From Zoogloeaceae bacterium (GTDB taxonomy: Bacteria; Pseudomonadota; Gammaproteobacteria; Burkholderiales; Rhodocyclaceae): 8,534 nt of DNA. The translations under genes were made by a program, and so were the position numbers. Shown piece after piece: positions 1-6,943 of the stretch; positions within the stretch are counted from its first letter, which is position 1; each line of letters starts with the position of its first letter. The DNA is taken from positions 1 to 8,534 of the forward strand of contig JAITJU010000048.1 of NCBI GenBank assembly GCA_031278735.1. The letters run 5' to 3'. Below the pieces are notes generated by a model. It was not told the DNA's origin, did no database searches, and saw only the letters and a list, made by a program, of their open reading frames with translations.

Positions 1-2498
1 CCCCGCACGTGCAGGCGAAAGCGCGCGGCAGTTATCAGCTTCTGGCGGAAGGCGCGGGGGAAATCGACATGCAGGGCGAGTTTACGCAAGCCCAGGCGAC
101 GGAAATCTGGCGCTACATGCCGCGCGCCGTGCGCCCGAACGTCGTTCAGTGGTTGCGCGACGCGCTGCTGGCGGGAACGGGCAAGGGCGACATGCGGTTG
201 CGCGGTAATTTGCGAAAGTTCCCTTTTGCGCCGCCCAATGACGAGGCGGGCGAATTCAGTGTGCGCGTTCAGGCGGAGGGTGTGCGTCTCCATTACAGCA
301 AGGGCTGGCCGGAAATCGAGGATATGCAAGGCGATCTGGAATTTGGCGCGGGCATGAAAATTCAGGCGTCGAAGGCGCGTTTGTTGGGCGCGCGTTTGGA
401 GAAGGCGCAGATCGAGATTCCGCTGTTTGCCGTCAAAACGCCGCATCTTCTGGTGGCGGGCGAGGTCAGCGGCCCGACGGCGGAATTCCTGCGCTTCATC
501 GAGCAAAGCCCGGTGGCGGGCTTCATCAATCACGCCACGAGCGATATGAGCGCCAGCGGCGCGGGAAGACTGGAACTCAAGCTGGATTTGCCGCTTGCCG
601 ACATGGCGGCGGCGACGACCGAGGGACGTTATCACTTTCTCGACAATCAGGTGCGCTTCCTGCGAAGCCTGCCGCCCGCGCAGAACGTGCAGGGCGTGCT
701 GGAATTTTCCGAACAGACGGCGCGCGCCGATGAACTCAAGGGTATGTTTCTCGGCGCGCCCTTTCATGTGACGATTGCGCCGGAAGCGCAGGCGGAGCGG
801 CCAAAGAATGCGATGCGCATCCAGGCCAGGGGCGGCGCGCTGGCGCGGGAATTGACGCGCTATCTCAAAAGCCCGATGCGGACGACGTTCGCCGGCAGCC
901 TTCACTGGCAGACGGACGTTCTCATCGCGCCCAGGGCATCGGAATTTCTCGTGACTTCCACGCTGGAAGGATTGACCGCCGCGCTGCCCTTTCCTTTTGG
1001 CAAGAACGCCGAGGAATCCCGCTCCTTGCAGATACGGGGCAATCGGGGCGCGGGCGGGCGCGAACAGGTGCGGATCACGCTGGGCGACGGCGCCCGGACA
1101 TTGGCCGAGGCGCTCCTGTTGCGACGCGCTTCCGGCGAACTGGATCGCGGCGTCATCGCCGTTGGGCAAGCGCCGCGCCTGCCGGAAAGCGGCTTACGCC
1201 TTCATGTGCGGCAAACGCGCCTGGATCTGGACGCTTGGCGGCGTCTGCTCCTCGATGACGCCGTTGGCGCGGCAAAGACAGAACAGGAAGCAGTCGACCT
1301 GCCCGCGCCCGATCAAATCGCGCTCGAAGCGCAAAAAATCATCGCTTTTGGCTATACGCTGAACAACGCCCGCCTGCGCCTGCGTCCCGAAGGCAAGCAA
1401 ATGCGCGTCATGGTGGCGGCGGATGAACTGGCGGGCGACATTTCCTGGGATGACGACCGGGAGACGAATCGCGGCGGCAAGATTAGCGCGGATTTGCGCC
1501 GGATGCGTCTGGGCGGCGCGGAGACCGCCGCGACGGAAAGCGACGCGACCGGCAGCATTCCCCCCGAACTCCTCGAAAGCCTGCCCGGCATGGACATTCG
1601 CGTCGATGATTTCACTTACGGCAAATACCGCTTCGGACGCCTGGAATTGCAGGCGGAAAACGCGGGCAGGCAGTGGCAATTGAAGCAGATCGTCATCGAA
1701 AACCCGGAAGGGCGTCTGACTGGCAGCGGCCTGTGGCGTCTGCGTCAATCCGCGGACGAACGGCGATTTGGCGCGAGCAATCTGGTTTTCCGGCTGGAAA
1801 GCGGAGACAGCGGCAAGCTGCTGGCGCGGCTGGGTTATCCTGGCGCGATTCAGGGCGGCACGGCGCGGCTGGAAGGCAATCTGAACTGGGCGGGTTCTCC
1901 CCTGAATCTCGACCCGGTGACGCTGGACGGCAATCTGGCGCTTTCCGCCCAGCGCGGGCAGTTTTCCCGCATTGAACCCGGCGTGGGCAAACTCCTGGGG
2001 TTGCTTTCCCTGCAATCCTTTACCCGCAGGCTCTCCCTCGATTTCCGCGATATTTTCAGCAACGGCTTTGCCTATGACAGCATCACCGCCAAAATGCACG
2101 TCAATGACGGAGTGCTTGCCACGGACGGCGATCTGCAAATCAACAGTCCTTCCGGTCGGGTGCTGATGAATGGCCGGGTCAACATGAAAGACGAAACCCA
2201 GGAACTGCATCTCACCATGCAGCCCGAACTGGGCGGCGTGGCCGCGGTGGGCGCCGCGGTCGCCATCAATCCGCTGGTGGGCGCCGCCGCGCTTTTGGCG
2301 CAGCGTTTTTTGCAAAATCCCCTGAACAAGGTTTTCAGCCTGCAATACGAGGTCACGGGTTCCTGGCACGACCCCAAGATCGAACGCCTCTCCGTATTGC
2401 CCGATCTCCACGACAAGGAAGCGGAAAAGCCCGCCGCAGAGCATGTCGGCGCGCATGTCCCGGCAACGGCCGACGCGCCGGAGGAGGAAAGGCCGTGA
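1..2498 (+). CDS. yhdP: YhdP family AsmA-like envelope protein, C-terminal part (5' end outside window)
   Basis: The reading frame is open to the left edge. A GTG at position 9 is only an internal valine, because codons 3-8 continue the frame upstream, so this is a partial gene. About 830 residues are visible; E. coli YhdP is about 1,270. The visible part carries the repetitive beta-rich pattern of AsmA-like proteins. The C-terminal AsmA-type region starts near residue 525 (counting from position 9; GMDIRVDDFTYG). It contains the family-typical stretch at about 651-690 (FSRIEPGVGKLLGLLSLQSF, then RDIFSNGFAYDSI) and a hydrophobic alanine/glycine segment at about 742-774 ending in QNPLNKVF. Family knowledge: YhdP is an inner-membrane-anchored periplasmic protein that, with TamB and YdbH, moves phospholipids to the outer membrane. 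The N-terminal membrane anchor is not in view. It overlaps the next gene by 4 bases, so the two are probably one transcript. The final ~35 residues are acidic, proline/alanine-rich and probably disordered. The family call is firm; the orthology implied by the symbol is somewhat less so. Confidence 0.9.
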   Translation, partial: PHVQAKARGSYQLLAEGAGEIDMQGEFTQAQATEIWRYMPRAVRPNVVQWLRDALLAGTGKGDMRLRGNLRKFPFAPPNDEAGEFSVRVQAEGVRLHYSKGWPEIEDMQGDLEFGAGMKIQASKARLLGARLEKAQIEIPLFAVKTPHLLVAGEVSGPTAEFLRFIEQSPVAGFINHATSDMSASGAGRLELKLDLPLADMAAATTEGRYHFLDNQVRFLRSLPPAQNVQGVLEFSEQTARADELKGMFLGAPFHVTIAPEAQAERPKNAMRIQARGGALARELTRYLKSPMRTTFAGSLHWQTDVLIAPRASEFLVTSTLEGLTAALPFPFGKNAEESRSLQIRGNRGAGGREQVRITLGDGARTLAEALLLRRASGELDRGVIAVGQAPRLPESGLRLHVRQTRLDLDAWRRLLLDDAVGAAKTEQEAVDLPAPDQIALEAQKIIAFGYTLNNARLRLRPEGKQMRVMVAADELAGDISWDDDRETNRGGKISADLRRMRLGGAETAATESDATGSIPPELLESLPGMDIRVDDFTYGKYRFGRLELQAENAGRQWQLKQIVIENPEGRLTGSGLWRLRQSADERRFGASNLVFRLESGDSGKLLARLGYPGAIQGGTARLEGNLNWAGSPLNLDPVTLDGNLALSAQRGQFSRIEPGVGKLLGLLSLQSFTRRLSLDFRDIFSNGFAYDSITAKMHVNDGVLATDGDLQINSPSGRVLMNGRVNMKDETQELHLTMQPELGGVAAVGAAVAINPLVGAAALLAQRFLQNPLNKVFSLQYEVTGSWHDPKIERLSVLPDLHDKEAEKPAAEHVGAHVPATADAPEEERP
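2480..2497 (+). promoter_or_regulatory. Strong Shine-Dalgarno and GTG start of the carbon-nitrogen hydrolase
   Basis: GGAGGAGG at 2480-2487 lies 7 bases before a GTG at 2495, inside the last codons of the yhdP-like gene. The GTG overlaps that gene's TGA as GTGA. This near-ideal ribosome site decides the start of the downstream gene and allows reinitiation by terminating ribosomes. Later in-frame starts would cut into the first beta strand (NALLAGVQM), which the family needs. Confidence 0.75.
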
Positions 2499-3289
2499 GC
2501 GCGCCCCGGAACGCGCTGCTGGCGGGTGTGCAGATGGCATCCGGCGCGGACGTGGCGGAAAATCTGGCGACGGCCTCCCGTCTGCTGGCGCAGGCGGCGG
2601 ACGCGGGCGCGCAGCTTGTCGCCCTGCCGGAATTCTTCCCCATCATGGGCGTTGATGACGCCGCGCGCCTTGCCGTCAGCGAATCCTTCGGCGCAGGCCC
2701 CATTCAGGCGTGGCTGCAGGAGACCGCGTTGCGGCATCGCTTCTGGCTGTGCGCGGGATCCATTCCCTTGCGATCGGAAGCGCCGGGGCGCATTTACAAC
2801 AGCGCCCTCGTCTTCGATCCAGCGGGCAAATGCCGCGCCCGTTACGACAAGATGCACCTGTTCGCCTTCAACAATGGCCGCGAACAATACGACGAAGCCG
2901 CCAGCGTCCTGCCCGGCGGCCGACCGGTCGCGCTGGAAACGCCATTTGGCCGCGTTGGTCTGTCCATCTGCTATGACCTGCGCTTTCCCGAACTCTACCG
3001 GGCGATGGGAACGCCGGATTTGCTTCTGGCGCCCGCCGCCTTCACGGAGCGCACCGGACGCGCCCACTGGGAAATTCTTCTGCGCGCCCGCGCCATCGAG
3101 AACCAGTGCTACCTGCTCGCGCCCGCGCAAGGCGGACAACACGCCGACGGCAGGCGCACCCACGGCAACAGCCTGATCCTCGATCCCTGGGGCGAAATCC
3201 TCGACCGCAAGGGCAAGGGTTGCGGCCTCGTCATCGCGGAACTCGACCACGACCGGATACGGGAAGTGCGCCAGCGTTTCCAAAAATAG
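2495..3289 (+). CDS. Carbon-nitrogen hydrolase (Nit1/YbeM-type, probable deaminated glutathione amidase)
   Basis: This 264-residue protein has the full nitrilase-superfamily layout and the length usual for the Nit1 branch. The catalytic triad is visible: Glu46 in LVALPEFFPIMG, Lys119 in RYDKMHLF, and Cys159 in LSICYDLRFPELYR. Further family marks are Glu130 shortly after the lysine, APAAFTERTGRAHWEILLRA around 169-188, and HGNSLILDPWGEIL around 213-226. Family knowledge: the nucleophilic cysteine attacks a carbon-nitrogen amide bond. The closest characterised relatives, mammalian Nit1 and bacterial YbeM, hydrolyse deaminated glutathione, a by-product of transaminases, as cytoplasmic metabolite repair. 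The exact substrate cannot be read from sequence, so another small omega-amide is possible. No signal peptide is seen. The GTG start at 2495 is supported by a strong Shine-Dalgarno and overlaps the upstream stop, so it is probably co-transcribed and translationally coupled with the YhdP-like gene. That gene order is common in betaproteobacteria and need not mean a shared function. Confidence 0.93.
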   Translation: MSAPRNALLAGVQMASGADVAENLATASRLLAQAADAGAQLVALPEFFPIMGVDDAARLAVSESFGAGPIQAWLQETALRHRFWLCAGSIPLRSEAPGRIYNSALVFDPAGKCRARYDKMHLFAFNNGREQYDEAASVLPGGRPVALETPFGRVGLSICYDLRFPELYRAMGTPDLLLAPAAFTERTGRAHWEILLRARAIENQCYLLAPAQGGQHADGRRTHGNSLILDPWGEILDRKGKGCGLVIAELDHDRIREVRQRFQK

Positions 3290-3343
3290 GACGCAAGGCG
3301 AAGACCTTCCCGGATTTTCAGCGCCGCGCGGCATGATCCAGGT

Positions 3344-3372
3344 AACGTTCCGCCGCGTCTGTCATTTATACT
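3344..3372 (+). promoter_or_regulatory. Weak sigma70-like promoter candidate before ubiB
   Basis: The 119-base gap 3290-3408 is less GC-rich near its end and contains TATACT at 3367-3372, a good match to a -10 hexamer. The position 17 bases upstream (AACGTT, 3344-3349) is a poor -35. A start about 7 bases downstream would give a leader of roughly 30 bases before the ubiB ATG. The gap also contains a 10-base GC palindrome, GCCGCGCGGC at 3323-3332, with no T-run after it, so I do not call a terminator. This is inference from a hexamer match only. Confidence 0.25.
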
Positions 3373-3408
3373 TTCGGTTTTTTCCGCTCGCCCCGGCGTT
3401 CGCTCGAC

Positions 3409-4932
3409 ATGATGCGTTTTTTCCGTTTGCTCAAGATTCTCTTCGTCGCCGCCCGACACGGGCTGGACGACATGGTGCTGGAGATGGCGGCGGCGCATGG
3501 CTTGGCGCGCTGGGGGCGGCGGATGTTGTTCTGGCGGGATTTGACGCGGCCAAGGGCGGAGCGCCTGCGTCTGGCGCTGGAGCGGCTGGGGCCGATTTTC
3601 GTCAAATTCGGGCAGATGCTTTCCACCCGTCGTGATTTGCTGCCGCCGGACATCGCCGACGAGCTGGCGCGCCTGCAGGACCAGGTGCCGCCATTTGCGC
3701 CGGAAATCGCCCTGTTGACCATCGAGCGGGCGTATGGGCGTCCGGCGCGGGAGGTTTTTGGCACTTTCGATTCAACCTGCGTCGCCTCGGCTTCCATCGC
3801 GCAAGTGCATTTCGCGACCCTCCCGGACGGGCGCGAAGTGGCGGTGAAGATTCTGCGCCCGGACATGCGCGGCGTCATCGAGCATGATCTGGCGCTGATG
3901 GACATTGCCGCCTGGCTCCTGGAAAAGGTCTGGGCGGACGGCAGGCGCTTGAAGCCGCGCGAAGTGGTGGCGGAATTCGCCAAGTATTTGCGCGACGAGC
4001 TGGATTTGATGCGCGAAGCCGCCAATTGTTCGCAGTTGCGGCGCAATTTTCTCGATTCCGATCTGCTCGTCGTGCCGGAAGTTTTCTGGGATTGGTGCAC
4101 ACCGACCGTCATGGTGATGCAGCGAATGCAGGGAACGCCCATTTCCCGGACGGACGCCCTGCGCGCGCAGGGCATAGATTTGCGGCGGCTGTCCGCGATG
4201 GGCGTGGAGATTTTCTTCACCCAGGTGTTCCGCGACGGGTTTTTTCACGCCGACATGCATCCGGGCAACATTTTCGTGCAGGACGACGGGCGTTACATCG
4301 CGCTGGACTTCGGCATTGTCGGCACGCTCACGGATACCGACAAGAATTATCTGGCGCAGAATTTTCTCGCCTTTTTCCAGCGCGATTACAAACGGGTGGC
4401 CGAAGTGCACGTGGAGTCGGGCTGGGCGCCGCAAAATACGCGCATCGACGAATTTGAATCCGCCATTCGCGCCGTCTGCGAGCCTGTCTTTGATCGGCCA
4501 TTGAAGGACATTTCCTTCGGCAAGGTGCTGCTGCGCCTTTTTCAGACGAGCCGCCGCTTCAACGTGGAAATCCAGCCGCAGCTCATCATGCTGCAAAAAA
4601 CCCTGCTGAATATCGAGGGACTGGGACGGCAGCTCGATCCCGATCTGGATTTGTGGAAAACCGCGAAGCCCTTTCTCGAACGCTGGATGAACGAACAGGT
4701 GGGCTGGCGCGGCTTTCTCCGCAACGCGCGCCGGGAAGCGCCGCGATGGGCGCAGCGATTGCCGCAACTGCCGCGACTTCTGGAACACGCCCTGCAACCC
4801 GCGACCGCCATGCCGGACAAGGAATTGCCCAGGGAAATGCGCCGCGTCAACGCCGCCCTGCGTCGGCAAAACCGCTTGCTGACGCTGCTGGCGCTGCTGC
4901 TGGCGCTGCTGCTATTCAGAATGCCATGGTAG
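3409..4932 (+). CDS. ubiB: UbiB, ABC1/ADCK-family protein kinase-like ATPase for ubiquinone biosynthesis
   Basis: The 507-residue product carries the UbiB/Coq8 signatures in order: the KxGQ motif at 66-69 (VKFGQMLSTRRDLLPPDIA), the alanine-rich nucleotide loop at 126-134 (ASASIAQVH), the invariant lysine Lys147 in VAVKILRP, the catalytic-loop equivalent HADMHPGN at 280-287, and the metal-binding DFG at 300-302. The C-terminus is a leucine/alanine membrane helix at about 490-503, followed by only four residues. Family knowledge: UbiB is a membrane-associated ATPase that supports the ubiquinone-making Ubi complex; its direct substrate is unsettled. Two adjacent ATGs (3409 and 3412) are possible starts. 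The second gives the more typical MRFF terminus, and neither has a clear Shine-Dalgarno. E. coli UbiB is 546 residues with two C-terminal helices; here only one is visible. The usual partners ubiE and ubiJ are not adjacent. Its stop lies inside the first codons of the SNF2 gene, which suggests coupled translation. Confidence 0.95.
   Translation: MMRFFRLLKILFVAARHGLDDMVLEMAAAHGLARWGRRMLFWRDLTRPRAERLRLALERLGPIFVKFGQMLSTRRDLLPPDIADELARLQDQVPPFAPEIALLTIERAYGRPAREVFGTFDSTCVASASIAQVHFATLPDGREVAVKILRPDMRGVIEHDLALMDIAAWLLEKVWADGRRLKPREVVAEFAKYLRDELDLMREAANCSQLRRNFLDSDLLVVPEVFWDWCTPTVMVMQRMQGTPISRTDALRAQGIDLRRLSAMGVEIFFTQVFRDGFFHADMHPGNIFVQDDGRYIALDFGIVGTLTDTDKNYLAQNFLAFFQRDYKRVAEVHVESGWAPQNTRIDEFESAIRAVCEPVFDRPLKDISFGKVLLRLFQTSRRFNVEIQPQLIMLQKTLLNIEGLGRQLDPDLDLWKTAKPFLERWMNEQVGWRGFLRNARREAPRWAQRLPQLPRLLEHALQPATAMPDKELPREMRRVNAALRRQNRLLTLLALLLALLLFRMPW
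4888..4911 (+). repeat. Perfect 12-bp tandem duplication in the ubiB membrane-helix codons
   Basis: CTGGCGCTGCTG occurs twice head to tail (4888-4899 and 4900-4911). It is preceded by a degenerate partial copy (CTGACGCTG, 4879-4887). Each full unit codes Leu-Ala-Leu-Leu, so the repeat makes most of the single C-terminal membrane helix of UbiB. Gain or loss of one unit stays in frame and would lengthen or shorten the helix by four residues, about one turn. Confidence 0.85.
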
Positions 4933-6929
4933 CCGCCGCGCCAGAACCTTCGCCCGGCGTTTTGTCGTGGATCAATGATCTTCGGGGTCTGAGTCAGGCG
5001 GTGGAAAACAAAAGCGCCGCCGCTCGCCGGGAAGAGCCGCCGAAAGCCGACGCCGCCGGAATTGGCGAACACGATCCGGAAACGCTCGCAATCGAGGGCT
5101 GGGAAGCCCACGTCCGGGAGACCGGCAGCGGCGAACTCGATCTGGACATGCGCGTGCTGGCGGCAGGCGAGCGTCTGCCGCTCGCCGCGCTGCTTGCCGA
5201 TCTGCTGCGCCGCGAGGCACGCTGGCTGGACGCCCTGTCGCTGGCCGACATTGCCGATGACGAGGAAATTCCGCTCTTCGCCGCGCACAATCGCTGCCTG
5301 CGCGTCCCGGCCAGGCGCATCAAGCCCCTGATTCGCCTGTTGATCGATCTGTTCGAAGGGCATCGTTACGGGCCGCTGCGCCTTTCCCGCCTTGACGCCG
5401 AACGTCTCGATTTTCTGCATGATCCGTGCCGCTGGCAGTTTCACGGGCCGGAATCCGTGCGCCAGATGGCGGCGCGTCTGCGCAATGCGCAAGGCGTGCG
5501 GCCAATCGGCCCGCCCAGGGGTCTGCGCCTGGAACTGCGCGATTATCAGCGCCTGGGTCTGGCCTGGCTGCAATACCTGCGCCAACACGGGCTGTCGGGC
5601 ATCCTTGCCGATGACATGGGTCTGGGCAAGACGGCGCAGACGCTGGCGCACCTGCTCTGCGAGAAGGAAGCCGGACGCCTGATTCAGCCCGCGCTGGTCG
5701 TGCTGCCCACCTCGCTCATTTTCAACTGGAAAAACGAGGCCGCCCGCTACGCGCCCGATCTGCGCGTCCTGAGCCTGCACGGACAAGGCCGCCAGACTTC
5801 CTTTGCGCACATCCCGGATTATGATGTTGTTCTCACCACCTACCCGTTGCTCTGGCGGGACGGCGAGAAACTGCGCGCCCACCGTTATTACATGCTGATA
5901 CTGGACGAAGCGCAGGTCATCAAGAACGCGCGCAGCAAGGGGGCGAAAGAAATCCGCCGCATCAGCGCCGCGCACCGTCTCTGCCTCACGGGTACGCCGC
6001 TGGAAAACCATCTGGGCGAACTGTGGACGCAATTCGATTTTCTCCTGCCGGGATTTCTGGGCGATCTGAAAAGTTTTACCCGCGCATGGCGCAATCCCAT
6101 CGAAAAACATGGCGACACGCTGCGCCGCGATCTGCTGGCGCGGCGCATCCGTCCCTTCATCCTGCGCCGGAAGAAAGACGAGGTGGCAACCGAGTTGCCG
6201 CCCAAGACCACCATCGTCCGCAGCGTGGAACTCGTTGGCGGCCAGCGCGACCTGTACGCCGCCGTGCGCGCCGCCATGGATGAGCGCGTGCGCGCGGAAA
6301 TCGCCCGGCATGGGTTGCCGCAAAGCCAGATGGTCATTCTCGACGCGCTTCTGAAACTGCGGCAGGTCTGCTGTGACCCGCGTCTGGTCAAATCCGCCGC
6401 CACGCGCAAAATCCGGGAAAGCGCCAAGCTCGATCTGCTCATGGACATGCTGCCGGAAATGGTGGCGGAAGGGCGGCGCATCCTGTTGTTTTCGCAATTC
6501 ACCGCCATGCTCGATCTCATCCAGAGCGAGCTGGACGACGCCCGTTTGCGTTACCTGCGTCTCACCGGCGAAACCAGGGACAGGGAGACGCCGATTCAGG
6601 CGTTTCAGGCCAAGGCCGCGCCGATCTTTCTCATCAGCCTGAAAGCGGGCGGCTTGGGACTCAATCTGACGGCGGCGGACACCATCATCCACTATGACCC
6701 CTGGTGGAATCCGGCCGTGGAAAATCAGGCCGCGGATCGCGCGCACCGTTTGGGACAGGATAGGCCGGTGTTCGTGTACAAACTCATTGTCGCGGGCAGC
6801 ATCGAAGAAAAAATCCTCGCCCTGCAGGAAAAAAAATCTAGCCTGGCCGCCAGCATCCTTTCCGAAGGACAGGCGCAGGCAACCCGTTTCGGCCCCGAAG
6901 ACCTCGCCGCCCTGTTCGCGCCGCTGTGA
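4926..6929 (+). CDS. SNF2-family DEAD/DEAH-box helicase (ATP-dependent DNA translocase), N-terminally short
   Basis: From the ATG at 4926 the product is 667 residues. Both RecA-like lobes look complete: motif I DDMGLGKT (229-236, Lys235), motif II DEAQ (327-330), motif III LTGTPLEN (354-361), the start of lobe 2 ILLFSQF (519-525), motif V-like LKAGGLGLNLTAAD (572-585), and motif VI QAADRAHRLGQ (601-611) with its arginine fingers. Residues about 60-175 match the region that usually precedes the motor in bacterial SNF2 proteins. Family knowledge: these enzymes translocate on double-stranded DNA and remodel protein-DNA complexes; bacterial relatives of RapA act in transcription or repair. Many proteobacterial relatives exceed 1,000 residues and have an N-terminal SWIM zinc finger; none is visible here. 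The frame is open back to 4653, but that stretch is ubiB coding sequence, so I reject the longer start. The chosen ATG overlaps the ubiB stop (ATGGTAG, 4926-4932). No Shine-Dalgarno is seen, so coupling to ubiB is likely. Confidence 0.9.
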   Translation: MVAAAPEPSPGVLSWINDLRGLSQAVENKSAAARREEPPKADAAGIGEHDPETLAIEGWEAHVRETGSGELDLDMRVLAAGERLPLAALLADLLRREARWLDALSLADIADDEEIPLFAAHNRCLRVPARRIKPLIRLLIDLFEGHRYGPLRLSRLDAERLDFLHDPCRWQFHGPESVRQMAARLRNAQGVRPIGPPRGLRLELRDYQRLGLAWLQYLRQHGLSGILADDMGLGKTAQTLAHLLCEKEAGRLIQPALVVLPTSLIFNWKNEAARYAPDLRVLSLHGQGRQTSFAHIPDYDVVLTTYPLLWRDGEKLRAHRYYMLILDEAQVIKNARSKGAKEIRRISAAHRLCLTGTPLENHLGELWTQFDFLLPGFLGDLKSFTRAWRNPIEKHGDTLRRDLLARRIRPFILRRKKDEVATELPPKTTIVRSVELVGGQRDLYAAVRAAMDERVRAEIARHGLPQSQMVILDALLKLRQVCCDPRLVKSAATRKIRESAKLDLLMDMLPEMVAEGRRILLFSQFTAMLDLIQSELDDARLRYLRLTGETRDRETPIQAFQAKAAPIFLISLKAGGLGLNLTAADTIIHYDPWWNPAVENQAADRAHRLGQDRPVFVYKLIVAGSIEEKILALQEKKSSLAASILSEGQAQATRFGPEDLAALFAPL

Positions 6930-6943
6930 TTGGCCGCGACGCG

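Noticed and set aside
3323..3332. GC palindrome GCCGCGCGGC after the nitrilase-like gene as a terminator
   Set aside because: It is only 10 bases, has no loop of workable size and no T-run follows. The T6 run at 3378-3383 is about 45 bases away and has no stem before it.
4653..4925. Upstream in-frame extension of the SNF2 gene, adding 91 residues
   Set aside because: It would overlap the conserved UbiB C-terminal region by about 280 bases, and its translation is low-complexity Ala/Gly/Arg/Pro sequence with no helicase or zinc-finger character.
4542..6746. A 734-codon open frame on the minus strand opposite ubiB and the SNF2 gene
   Set aside because: It is antisense to two proteins with clear conserved motifs, has no recognisable domain, and is the kind of long shadow frame that GC-rich coding DNA produces. 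The minus-strand open frames at 1194-2540 and 2072-3334 are rejected for the same reason.
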